Below, one piece after another: positions 1 through 5,987 of a stretch of 23,501 bases of DNA; within the stretch, counting starts at the first letter, position 1, and each line of letters opens with the position of its first letter. The stretch covers positions 1-23,501 of the forward strand of contig JAZQPT010000009.1 in NCBI GenBank assembly GCA_045628725.1, in the 5' to 3' direction. The stretch is from JACQGD01 sp045628725 (GTDB taxonomy: Bacteria; Patescibacteriota; Saccharimonadia; Saccharimonadales; Saccharimonadaceae). The notes below the pieces were generated by a model, which saw nothing but the letters and a program-made list of their open reading frames with translations, had not been told where the DNA came from and made no database searches. Position numbers and translations under genes: made by a program.

Positions 1-308
1 GTTGGCTCAACGTTATCCAATTCATCCCAGAGTGTAAGCTCGGCATAAACCTTACTATCATAAATGTAATTCTTTAGGACTGTATTTGTAGCGCCTAGTT
101 CTTCATCAAAATACAGGTATTTCTTATCCTTTGCGCCTAGACATATATCTATAACTCGAAGGACTGTCGTTTTCCCAATACCATTTCCTTTTTCACCTGG
201 TTTCTTGTGACCGTCAACAATGAAGTTAGCGCCCTTTGTAAAGTTAACCTCTCGGATAAGTTTTCCGACAGGATGAGATTCATGGATGGCTATCTTTTTT
301 ATATACAT
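1..308 (-). CDS. ABC-3C-type ATPase (DUF2326-like), N-terminal part only
   Basis: The gene runs off the left edge; only the first ~102 residues are present. The N-terminus (MYIKKIAIHESHPVGK) leads into a P-loop region with GNGIGKTTVLRVIDICLG at residues 41-58. This resembles the SMC/Rad50-like ATPases of the DUF2326 family, where an IxxxxP..F..G.N.I strand is followed by NGxGKT/S and a Leu/Asp/Cys-Leu-Gly helix. In ABC-three-component (ABC-3C) conflict systems this is the NTPase, thought to sense invading nucleic acid and switch on an effector. The ATG at 308 overlaps the stop of the preceding middle-component gene by about 10 nt, so translation is probably coupled. The coiled coil, signature motif and Walker B would lie outside the window. 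The family call rests on motif and gene-neighbour pattern, not a search. Confidence 0.75.
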   Translation of the reverse strand, partial: MYIKKIAIHESHPVGKLIREVNFTKGANFIVDGHKKPGEKGNGIGKTTVLRVIDICLGAKDKKYLYFDEELGATNTVLKNYIYDSKVYAELTLWDELDNVEP

Positions 309-526
309 ATAATTTTTTTATTTTTGATGACTATCTTTTCGATGAGAAATAAGAAATTGAGGGAAAGGATAAACGCAGAATAGTTGATTTCAATTTCGTA
401 TTGATGCATTGCATCTGCTCGAAGTTCGTCAATATCATTGTAGCTCTTATACTTTAATAGTTCCAGCACGCAAGAGGCTATGTAGAGGACTGTATTTTGT
501 GGCGCAGCACCTGGGTCGATTAACAT
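299..526 (-). CDS. ABC-3C middle component (MC6/MC7-like), 75 aa
   Basis: A 75-residue protein starting MLIDPGAAPQNTVLYIASCV. The pattern of an N-terminal short strand, a helix ending in Val-Leu-Glu-Leu-Leu-Lys, and a C-terminal helix LSLNFLFLIEKI followed by a basic hydrophobic strand fits the small middle-component proteins of ABC-3C systems, which bridge ATPase and effector. The family is usually about 75-80 residues, which favours the ATG at 526 over an upstream in-frame ATG at 556. With the 526 start the gene begins at a TGATG junction with the stop of the upstream gene, and it overlaps the ATPase start downstream. Function is inferred from family pattern and position between the other two components. 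Confidence 0.65.
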   Translation of the reverse strand: MLIDPGAAPQNTVLYIASCVLELLKYKSYNDIDELRADAMHQYEIEINYSAFILSLNFLFLIEKIVIKNKKIICI

Positions 527-1068
527 CAAGCACCAACTTTCTTGAGTAATTGACATCTAGTAAATACGTAAAACATCACCAGCTTGATGTACCGCTCTTT
601 TTCTTCAAGTGGTATTTGCTTTTCTATCGGTCGGTTTGACTCGTCAACAAGCTGACTCAGTTGCTTGAATACTTGCTCCAAAACATAGTCCCCGTCTTCT
701 GATTTCGACTCACGCTCTTTTTCAACAAATAAGTAGATATGTCGGACTTTACGAATCATTTCTACGCTATTTGGAAAATCTCTGATGACCTCTTCCAGTT
801 GGTCAAATGCATAGGAGTCTTGTTGAAAAATCTCAGCGTAGATTTTCACCTGATTATATTCAAGTTTCTCGAGCCAATCAGAATTCATATTAATGGAGAA
901 GTTGTCATCATCCTCGAGCGGAATACTCGCTTCTTTAATAACTAGGCATATATCATAGAGCCAAGTTCGTTGGAATGCTTCATACTGAAGAATGCTTGCG
1001 GTATTACCTTCACCAGCAATATTAATGCTGCCGTCACCGCCAGTTGCAGTAAGTTCTTTAGCGGCCAT
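526..1068 (-). CDS. ABC-3C third component / effector-side protein, 180 aa
   Basis: A 180-residue protein starting MAAKELTATGGDGSINIAGE. Residues ~9-23 form a Gly/Asn-rich motif (GGDGSINIAGEGNT). The rest is predicted helical, with W34 in FQRTWLYDICLVIKEASIP, a long charged middle, and a C-terminal helix (IKLVMFYVFTRCQLLKKV) reminiscent of the C-terminal domains of third components in ABC-3C systems. The start was placed at 1068 because the ATG overlaps the stop of the preceding microprotein by 11 nt; an in-frame ATG at 1125 lies inside that microprotein. It is followed directly by the middle component at a TGATG junction. No enzymatic effector domain is visible, so it may act with the membrane microprotein. 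The assignment is partly contextual. Confidence 0.6.
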   Translation of the reverse strand: MAAKELTATGGDGSINIAGEGNTASILQYEAFQRTWLYDICLVIKEASIPLEDDDNFSINMNSDWLEKLEYNQVKIYAEIFQQDSYAFDQLEEVIRDFPNSVEMIRKVRHIYLFVEKERESKSEDGDYVLEQVFKQLSQLVDESNRPIEKQIPLEEKERYIKLVMFYVFTRCQLLKKVGA

Positions 1069-1231
1069 TGGTAATACTGTTCTTATTGCCAACGGTATTA
1101 ACCGAACTGTCTCCACCCGTTGCATTACGTGGCATATTCTTGACAGTACGAGCCGTCTTGGCCGTCCAGATAACAGAGAAGATTGAGAGTACCGATGCTG
1201 CGATTCCGAGAATCAGATTGATTGTTTCCAT
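1058..1231 (-). CDS. Membrane microprotein heading the ABC-3C operon, 57 aa
   Basis: The protein starts METINLILGIAASVLSIFSV and has one transmembrane helix at about residues 4-22, a basic stretch (K25, R28, K31), and a tail ATGGDSSVNTVGNKNSITNGR. The tail repeats the Gly/Asn motif at the start of the next protein (ATGGDGSINIAGEGNTA). An AAAGGA Shine-Dalgarno sequence lies about 10 nt before the ATG, and the gene overlaps the next by 11 nt. It could be a membrane anchor or pore-forming effector partner. Alternatively this and the next gene descend from one protein split by a frame change. No family is recognised. Single-helix topology and overlap are seen directly; the role is inferred. Confidence 0.65.
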   Translation of the reverse strand: METINLILGIAASVLSIFSVIWTAKTARTVKNMPRNATGGDSSVNTVGNKNSITNGR

Positions 1232-1424
1232 GTTGTGTAATCCTTTATGTAAATTTTACCATATTTTACTACCCGAGAGCAGGTGAATACTTGTCTGTTT
1301 CTATTACTGCTACTTAGGGCTGTATGAGGTAGGTGATTCGCATGCTCTGGTATATTTCAGACGCTACAATCAGTTCACGCTTTATCTGGTTCCAGGTGGT
1401 TAATAGCGTTTCTACCATGAAATG

Positions 1425-1449
1425 ACGATCACGAAAGTGGTCGTTTTTT
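1425..1449 (+). terminator. Rho-independent terminator, plus strand, orphan
   Basis: An 8-bp stem ACGATCAC / GTGGTCGT (one G-U) with a GAAA tetraloop is followed by six T. The T-run is on the plus strand only, yet no plus-strand gene lies upstream in the window, so it ends an unseen transcript or is a remnant. Confidence 0.7.
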
Positions 1450-1461
1450 CTTTAGAGAGTA

Positions 1462-1495
1462 ATTAAAATAACACCCGTACGGGTGTTATTTTAAT
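1462..1495. terminator. Perfect 34-bp palindrome, likely bidirectional terminator
   Basis: The arms of 17 bp are exact reverse complements, with a GC-rich core (ACACCCGT/ACGGGTGT) and A/T-rich ends containing TTATTTTAAT on each strand. It sits 27 bp after the stop of the ClbS-like gene, so its minus-strand use as that gene's terminator is natural. Confidence 0.7.
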
Positions 1496-1522
1496 CGTCG
1501 CGTCTTCGCGGGAGACAGTCCG

Positions 1523-2029
1523 CTATTGTAGTGACTTTTTCCACTTTCGTAGCTGGGGACTAAACCCTTTAAACGGAGCAACGGTGTTAATGTGAATCCA
1601 CTTGTAGGCAGGCCAGTTGGCGTCGGTTACTGTCCAGTGAAAAGCTTCTGGGCTAAAAAACTCGTCATCAGACATGTTGTTGATGTGAGCTATTATTCGC
1701 TCTACAAGGTCCGCTAGGCGAGCGCGCTGTTCGACGAGAGTCTCTTTGCCGTACTGTTTGTAGAAAGTCTGATAGAGCGCACTTAACTGGTTCCAACTAA
1801 ATTCTTCGGTAGGGGTAATCACCGTTTTACCGGCTGCTTCATCTTCGATCCATTGGTTGAGTAATGTCGTCCATCCAATCTGATAGCTGAGCATTTCAGA
1901 TGGTGTTTTGCTGACGTTTTTGATGCGAATATTTTTGGATTCTTCTGTTATATCATTGAACTCAGCGTCGAATAGTTCGAGCGTATGCTGAATTGCTTTG
2001 GTTAGTTCTTCTCTACTGGTGTACTTCAT
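1523..2029 (-). CDS. ClbS/DfsB-family four-helix protein (DUF1706)
   Basis: The 168-residue protein starts MKYTSREELTKAIQHTLELF and keeps the family pattern: an N-terminal SREEL..AI helix, SYQIGWTTLLNQWIEDEAAGKTVITP in the middle, FSWNQLSALYQTFYKQY, and a C-terminal WIHINTVAPFKGFSPQLRKWKK. ClbS of E. coli is a colibactin self-resistance hydrolase, but most DUF1706 proteins have unknown substrates, so only the fold family is called. The ATG at 2029 was preferred to a TTG at 2062 because TATACT lies 6 bp upstream of it and the alignment with ClbS begins here. It appears monocistronic, between the 34-bp palindrome and the dehydrogenase gene. Confidence 0.85.
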   Translation of the reverse strand: MKYTSREELTKAIQHTLELFDAEFNDITEESKNIRIKNVSKTPSEMLSYQIGWTTLLNQWIEDEAAGKTVITPTEEFSWNQLSALYQTFYKQYGKETLVEQRARLADLVERIIAHINNMSDDEFFSPEAFHWTVTDANWPAYKWIHINTVAPFKGFSPQLRKWKKSLQ

Positions 2030-2035
2030 ACTCTT

Positions 2036-2064
2036 AGTATACGGTGTATTGACCGGTTTCAAGA
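2036..2064 (-). promoter_or_regulatory. Promoter of the ClbS-like gene (leaderless type)
   Basis: On the minus strand TCTTGA (2064-2059), a 17-bp spacer and TATACT (2041-2036) end 6 bp before the ATG at 2029. A transcript would start at or next to the start codon. Confidence 0.6.
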
Positions 2065-2103
2065 GAAACGCGGCTGCTGATAGTTAGCGAATTTGCGCAA
2101 TCG

Positions 2104-3285
2104 TTACGGTTTGAATAGGATTTTTATGGCACCATCTTCTTTCTTTTGAAAGATATCGTAGGCGTGGGGAGCGTCGTCGAGCGTAAGGTGGTGCGTCGCA
2201 AAGCTATCGACGCCCAGTGGATCTTTGTCAGTAAGTAGCGGCAATAAATCATCTGTCCAGCGCCGAACGTTAGCTTGTCCCATGCGGATAGTAAGCTGCT
2301 TGTCGAATATCGTGTCGATTGGCATTGGGTCGATCATGCCAGAATAGACGCCGACAACAGAGATTGTTCCGCCGCGGCGTACTACTTCGATAGTACCGTG
2401 GAGTGCGGCTAATCGATCGACACCCGCAGTCTCGAATATTTTAGCCGCTGCTGCATCGGGCAAAATACCGGCGGCTTGTTGTACAAATCCGCCGAGGGGT
2501 GATCCGTGCGCTTCGGTGCCGACTGCGTCAATTGCTGCATCGGTGCCGCGTCCGTCGGTCTTGTCTTTGATGATTTCGGCGATGTTGTCATGTTTGCTAA
2601 AATCAATTACTTCGATACCAAATGATTTTGCGCGGGCGAGTCGCTCGGGGACAAGATCAATTGCTATAACTTTGCTTGCGCCGCGGAACTTTGCAATACG
2701 CGCTGCCATCTCGCCGATGGGGCCTAGGCCGAATACGGTAACAGTGCCGCCTTTGGGTATGTTGGCATATTCGACAGCTTGCCATGCTGTAGGCAAAACA
2801 TCAGATAGGTAAACAAATCGGTCGTCTGGTGGGCCGTGAGGTACTTTGATTGCACCGTAATCGGCGTGCGGAACACGTAGAAATTCTGCTTGGCCACCAG
2901 GAACTTCTCCGTATAATTTGCTAAATCCAAGAAGCGATGCGCCGCGGCCATGTTCGTGTACTTGCGTTGTTTCGCATTGGGACTGAAATCCGCTTTTGCA
3001 CATCAGGCAGTGTCCACACGAGATATTGAATGGAATGACGACACGATCGCCAACAGCAAGGTGGGTGATACCTGGTCCTATTTCCTGGACGATTCCCATT
3101 GGTTCGTGGCCCAGAATGTCGCCTTCGCCCATGAACGGTCCAAGTACTTCGTATAAGTGAAGGTCGGATCCGCACAGCCCAGACGAGGTGACTTTGATGA
3201 TAATATCTGTAGGGTCAATTATGACGGGGTCGGGGACTTCTTTAACTGCAACGTTGCGCTTACCTTGCCATGTGACTGCTTTCAT
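2104..3285 (-). CDS. Zinc-dependent alcohol dehydrogenase, formaldehyde-dehydrogenase-like
   Basis: A complete 393-residue medium-chain dehydrogenase. Catalytic zinc ligands are expected at C38 (GLCGSD), H60/E61 (GHEP) and D162 (SDVLPTAW); a structural-zinc lobe has C90, C93, C96 and C104. The Rossmann motif GLGPIG at 186-191 followed by D210 after the second strand points to NAD rather than NADP. The length and the Asp in place of the usual Cys ligand resemble glutathione-independent formaldehyde dehydrogenases and threonine-dehydrogenase-like enzymes; the substrate cannot be told. AGGAGG lies 6 nt before the ATG, a stronger ribosome site than most genes here. The gene stands alone with its own upstream inverted repeat. 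In a fermentative reduced genome it could detoxify aldehydes or recycle NAD+. Confidence 0.9.
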   Translation of the reverse strand: MKAVTWQGKRNVAVKEVPDPVIIDPTDIIIKVTSSGLCGSDLHLYEVLGPFMGEGDILGHEPMGIVQEIGPGITHLAVGDRVVIPFNISCGHCLMCKSGFQSQCETTQVHEHGRGASLLGFSKLYGEVPGGQAEFLRVPHADYGAIKVPHGPPDDRFVYLSDVLPTAWQAVEYANIPKGGTVTVFGLGPIGEMAARIAKFRGASKVIAIDLVPERLARAKSFGIEVIDFSKHDNIAEIIKDKTDGRGTDAAIDAVGTEAHGSPLGGFVQQAAGILPDAAAAKIFETAGVDRLAALHGTIEVVRRGGTISVVGVYSGMIDPMPIDTIFDKQLTIRMGQANVRRWTDDLLPLLTDKDPLGVDSFATHHLTLDDAPHAYDIFQKKEDGAIKILFKP

Positions 3286-3297
3286 ATATTCCTCCTG

Positions 3298-3320
3298 TCA
3301 TTACGGTACGTATGTAATGA
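3298..3320. promoter_or_regulatory. Inverted repeat upstream of the dehydrogenase, possible operator
   Basis: TCATTAC and GTAATGA are perfect 7-bp arms separated by 9 bp, just upstream of the AGGAGG of the dehydrogenase gene. The symmetry suits a dimeric repressor site within the leader; no regulator is identified. A minus-strand TATAGT at 3347-3342 could be the -10. Confidence 0.4.
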
Positions 3321-3532
3321 TAATGGTTAATGACGATAACAACTATAAGAAATATTACAGACAAGTCATAAAAGTAGTGTAGTTATACAAGTTTATTCAG
3401 TTGGCCAAATTCAGGCTGTATTGTCAACTCTCGATTTTATTATATGGCGGGTTTATAATAAAAGATAGATAGAGGTAAGGGTAGTATTGAATATCCTGGA
3501 CAATTCGAACATAGCATCGTTTTGCAGGAGTA
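3321..3532. other. Intergenic A/T-rich region between divergent transcripts
   Basis: No gene is seen. It contains minus-strand promoter-like sequence for the dehydrogenase near 3342 and, for the plus-strand group downstream, TCGATT (3431-3436), a 17-bp spacer and TATAAT (3454-3459). Confidence 0.4.
3431..3459 (+). promoter_or_regulatory. Candidate promoter for the 3533-4386 group
   Basis: A consensus TATAAT at 3454-3459 stands 17 bp after a weak -35 (TCGATT). Transcription would begin near 3466, leaving about 65 nt before the first small ORF. Confidence 0.45.
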
Positions 3533-3625
3533 ATGGATGCACTGAAGGAACTTCACGAAGAATATAAAAGAATTGTCGCTGAACAAACGCGGCAGCATAT
3601 ACTAGGAGAATCTGCACTCCATTAA
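3533..3625 (+). CDS. Possible 30-aa small protein
   Basis: An ATG two bases after GCAGGAG opens a 30-codon frame, MDALKELHEEYKRIVAEQTR..., with charged, helix-like composition. The ribosome site is strong but very close. It would be the first member of a plus-strand group of unknown genes. No family is recognised; it could be a leader peptide or noise. Confidence 0.35.
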   Translation: MDALKELHEEYKRIVAEQTRQHILGESALH

Positions 3626-3658
3626 TCACAAGAGTTGGAAGGCTAGGACTAAAAATTA

Positions 3659-3760
3659 ATGACATTAAATACGTGGATAAGTGGGCGCGATATAGTGTCG
3701 GCCAAGGAGCAGTTGAGTGGGGGACAAAAACATATTGATGATGACGGGGACCGAAGGTGA
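3659..3760 (+). CDS. Possible 33-aa small protein coupled to the next gene
   Basis: The frame starts MTLNTWISGRDIVSAKEQLS and ends in TGA that overlaps the GTG start of the following gene in a GTGA junction. That overlap is the only positive evidence; a weak AGGA lies about 10 nt before the ATG. Function is unknown. Confidence 0.35.
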   Translation: MTLNTWISGRDIVSAKEQLSGGQKHIDDDGDRR

Positions 3761-4386
3761 TAGGTGATAATGAGTCATTTAACTCGACGACTCCCCCACC
3801 CTCTTTAGTCGAAGATATACCTGTTTCGTATGTGTCGTTTTTAGTACCGCCAACCTATACGTCCCGAGAAAATTCGATAGGAATAGCGCCGAAATCAGAA
3901 AAGGATATTAGTGTATTTCGGCTGCCTTCTGCTGAGCGCGCGCCTGTGATTGATACGCTGGCTGAGATACCGACATTCTCGATCAATGATATGAACGGGG
4001 TGGTATTTAACCCTGTCGATCCATCGCCTGTACGGCATCAATCTGTAGCGGTTGCCGAAAAAACCACTATACAACACCTAGCGATGTCCGCAGACGAACT
4101 CCGTGAGCTAATGAACGAAGCGAAGGCGGAATTAAAGATGCTTTTACTATTACTTGGATATAAGGACATTGAACGACTGACTGAAACGCTCATAGCCAAC
4201 CTAGGTACTATCGAAAAAATAAAGCACTATCTGGCCACACTATTACAATCTATGATTCAGCAGGATTTGTCACAAGCCCGGTTGCAGGTCTATACGATGG
4301 TACATCTCCGATGCCACCGATTCGGACAGTCAGTTGTTCGCCTACTATCAAACGGCACTGGTCAGCCGCAAACAACGCAGGTTTAA
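3757..4386 (+). CDS. Unknown protein, 209 aa, disordered front and helical back
   Basis: The start is GTG at 3757, overlapping the previous small frame by 4 nt; no in-frame ATG lies near it. Residues 1-100 are rich in Pro, Ser and Thr and look disordered. Residues ~108-195 are helical and leucine-rich (AELKMLLLLLGYKDIERLTE), followed by a polar tail. There is no signal peptide or clear membrane segment. The stop overlaps the convergent DUF305 gene stop. No family is recognised. Two-part architecture suggests a scaffold or partner protein, but this is only a guess. Confidence 0.6.
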   Translation: MIGDNESFNSTTPPPSLVEDIPVSYVSFLVPPTYTSRENSIGIAPKSEKDISVFRLPSAERAPVIDTLAEIPTFSINDMNGVVFNPVDPSPVRHQSVAVAEKTTIQHLAMSADELRELMNEAKAELKMLLLLLGYKDIERLTETLIANLGTIEKIKHYLATLLQSMIQQDLSQARLQVYTMVHLRCHRFGQSVVRLLSNGTGQPQTTQV

Positions 4387-4721
4387 TTGCGTTGAAGGGA
4401 TTTTAACGTCGCTATATCTTTTGTTTGAGTGTCGATAATATTCGCCGAAAAGGTTTTTAACTCTGGGTTCTGTGCTTTATCGGCTGCAAGCCGTGCAATG
4501 TCTATTGTGCCTTGGTAATGTTCAATCATTTGTTTAGTAAATTCTTGATCAAATTCCTTACCCGTTTTATCTTTTAGTGTGTCCGTCATCGACGACATCG
4601 ACATAGACATCGTTTCGCTGTGTGAATGTGTCGCTGGCTGTGATGAACTGGCGGCGATTGAAACAATTAATCCGCCAGTTATAAAGCCGATGATTCCAAA
4701 TAATAGTGATTTTGATTCCAT
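4383..4721 (-). CDS. DUF305 membrane-anchored protein, 112 aa
   Basis: The protein starts MESKSLLFGIIGFITGGLIV, an N-terminal anchor or signal helix at residues 5-24, followed by a His/Met/Ser-rich linker (THSHSETMSMSMSSM) and a DUF305 helical hairpin. M65 and H68 in QMIEHYQGTIDIA and the ELKTFSANIIDTQTKDIATL helix match the family. DUF305 proteins have ferritin-like four-helix folds and often sit in copper-resistance loci; the Met/His linker fits metal binding outside the membrane. The ATG at 4721 was chosen over an upstream one at 4766 because AAGGAG lies 7 nt before it. It is the last gene of the DUF4396-CsoR-DUF305 operon. Confidence 0.8.
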   Translation of the reverse strand: MESKSLLFGIIGFITGGLIVSIAASSSQPATHSHSETMSMSMSSMTDTLKDKTGKEFDQEFTKQMIEHYQGTIDIARLAADKAQNPELKTFSANIIDTQTKDIATLKSLQRN

Positions 4722-4731
4722 AGTATTCTCC

Positions 4732-5019
4732 TTATTTTGCGCGCAGTAGTCGTGCGATTGCTGCAATTAGTTCGTCTGATTTTTCTTGTTGTAGTCCATG
4801 GCTTAGCGTACCATTCTCGAGGTAGTGATTGGTATGTTCGCGCAGTAATTCTAGCGCAACTTGGTCCAGCGCCCCTTGAATTGCGCTGATCTGCGTCAAA
4901 ATGTCGATGCAATATTTATCATCATTCACCATTCGCGCAACACCGCGTACCTGGCCTTCAGCGCGTGCTAGGCGTGTGAGGAGTTCTTCTTTGCTTTCGG
5001 TGTAGCCGTAGTTACTCAT
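4732..5019 (-). CDS. csoR: CsoR/RcnR-family metal-sensing repressor (DUF156)
   Basis: A 95-residue all-helical repressor with RLARAEGQVRGVARMVNDD..YCIDILTQISAIQGAL, the family core. In the usual W-X-Y-Z ligand code X is C37 and Y is H62, but position Z (H62+4) is Y66 rather than the Cys of copper sensors; H65 lies beside it. The Cu(I) site is therefore atypical and the inducer is uncertain (copper is favoured by neighbours). The start overlaps the stop of the DUF4396 gene by 4 nt (ATGA), so the two are coupled. A CsoR-like operator lies at the operon promoter (5506-5522), which fits autorepression. Confidence 0.9.
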   Translation of the reverse strand: MSNYGYTESKEELLTRLARAEGQVRGVARMVNDDKYCIDILTQISAIQGALDQVALELLREHTNHYLENGTLSHGLQQEKSDELIAAIARLLRAK

Positions 5020-5507
5020 GAATGTGTCCCCTGTGTATGGTGATGGTGGTCGTCGTGATTATGATGCTGGTGAATAAGCGCATGCCCCTTGCCGCGTTTA
5101 AGTAGGTAATAATTAACTGGCACTGCAACAAAGAAGGCGATTATTAAAGCGACTGTCATGGTGATCCAAAAAAGCGGATTAACCAAACCGCTGTTCATGG
5201 CGCCAGGAACAGCGAGCATGACTGCGTTGTCGACGATTTCCATGGTCAGGATCGACAGCGTATCGGCAGCCAGGACAATCGGTGCGGCTGCACTAAAGGA
5301 TAATCCGGATCGCAGAAGCGGCAGCAATGAAAGACTGTAGCCAAATAAAAACGCGAGTGAAATAGCAAGTGCGGTCGTAGCCGCAGAATGCCAATCCAAA
5401 GCGGTGCCGATAACCATACCAAGTATTTCACCAATCGCACAGCCGACAAGGCAGTGTAGTGTCGCGCTGATGGCAGTTGCACGTAGTGATATTGTTGTAT
5501 CATTCAT
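5016..5507 (-). CDS. DUF4396 membrane protein with His-rich tail
   Basis: 163 residues with four probable membrane helices (about 10-35, 45-65, 72-95, 108-132). The pattern LHCLVGCAIGEILGM, FLFGYSLSL and TMEIVDNAVMLAVPGA matches DUF4396. The C-terminal tail holds ten His (HQHHNHDDHHHH), typical of a metal-binding end. DUF4396 proteins occur with copper and other metal-handling genes; transport or sequestration is likely but unproven. It is the first gene of the operon, and its ATG lies within the edge of the CsoR-like operator. Confidence 0.85.
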   Translation of the reverse strand: MNDTTISLRATAISATLHCLVGCAIGEILGMVIGTALDWHSAATTALAISLAFLFGYSLSLLPLLRSGLSFSAAAPIVLAADTLSILTMEIVDNAVMLAVPGAMNSGLVNPLFWITMTVALIIAFFVAVPVNYYLLKRGKGHALIHQHHNHDDHHHHTQGTHS

Positions 5508-5522
5508 ACCCCCCTAGGGTAT
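5506..5522. promoter_or_regulatory. CsoR-type operator overlapping -10 and start codon
   Basis: ATACCC and GGGTAT are perfect 6-bp arms around a 5-bp centre (CCCTA on the plus strand). This matches the TACCC..GGGTA G/C-tract palindromes of CsoR operators. It covers the -10 (TACCCT, 5521-5516) and touches the start codon of the DUF4396 gene, so binding would block RNA polymerase. Confidence 0.75.
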
Positions 5523-5544
5523 ACAAAGCAGGTGAGTATGTCAA
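5516..5544 (-). promoter_or_regulatory. Promoter of the copper-type operon
   Basis: On the minus strand a consensus TTGACA (5544-5539), a 17-bp spacer and TACCCT (5521-5516) precede the ATG at 5507 by 8 bp. The transcript would be essentially leaderless. TCAAACG/CGTTTGA arms (5541-5547, 5557-5563) form an inverted repeat over the -35. Confidence 0.65.
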
Positions 5545-5573
5545 ACGAATAGTTTCCGTTTGAATAACCTAAA

Positions 5574-5969
5574 CTAAAGTTCGACATGGTTGTCGGGTTT
5601 TTTTGTTCGCCGATAAAACCGGTGGCTACTACTCTCTTCGTTTATTCTGCCTGAATGGGTGAACTGAATATGTTGCTGAGCGACGGAAAACAGGCGGACG
5701 CTGATTCTATTTCTTTGCAAATCTTGCCGAAACTTCTCAAGATCCCGGAGTTCTTTATGGAGCCCCCAGTCGTCGCGATATCGATCTATATGTTTAATTT
5801 TAGTGATAGTGTTTTTTGCCATCTGGTCCCAATGTTCAATAGTTTCACCGGTAAGATTCTTCATGAGCGGAGGGTTAATTAATTCAAGTGTGCGTCTAGC
5901 GAGAGATTTTTTTAGCGCATATGAAGATGGAGTGTCGTCGGGATTGAGTTGTAGATATTCTACGCTCAA
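5574..5969 (-). CDS. Unknown small basic protein, 131 aa
   Basis: The gene starts with TTG at 5969, preceded by AAAGGAG at 8 nt spacing. The product (MSVEYLQLNPDDTPSSYALK...) is hydrophilic, rich in Arg/Lys/His, mostly helical in the middle (GETIEHWDQMAKNTITKIKHIDRYRDD) and has a basic C-terminal tail. No membrane segment is visible and no family is recognised. It lies 18 nt after the stop of the upstream gene and is probably in one operon with it; a nucleic-acid or scaffold role would be guesswork. Confidence 0.6.
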   Translation of the reverse strand: MSVEYLQLNPDDTPSSYALKKSLARRTLELINPPLMKNLTGETIEHWDQMAKNTITKIKHIDRYRDDWGLHKELRDLEKFRQDLQRNRISVRLFSVAQQHIQFTHSGRINEESSSHRFYRRTKKPDNHVEL

Positions 5970-5987
5970 TGGGCGGCTCCTTTTGAT

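Larger units (their letters stand above)
1232..1522. other. Intergenic region, no gene seen, two hairpins
   Basis: The gap of ~290 bp between the ABC-3C operon and the ClbS-like gene has no convincing ORF on either strand. It holds an A/T-rich stretch just upstream of the operon (minus-strand TAAAAT-like boxes around 1252-1275), a plus-strand terminator (1425-1449) and a 34-bp palindrome (1462-1495). The part from about 1290 to 1424 is unexplained and could be a plus-strand small RNA ending at the terminator. Confidence 0.5.

Noticed and set aside
1068..1286. Plus-strand frames across the microprotein region
   Set aside because: They are antisense to the overlapping ABC-3C genes, have no ribosome site and show no protein-like pattern.
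1290..1424. Possible tRNA or tmRNA before the orphan terminator
   Set aside because: No acceptor stem, T-arm GGTTCRA pattern or cloverleaf could be drawn.
3453..3665. Minus-strand 70-codon frame
   Set aside because: It crosses the plus-strand promoter and small ORFs, lacks a ribosome site and resembles no protein.
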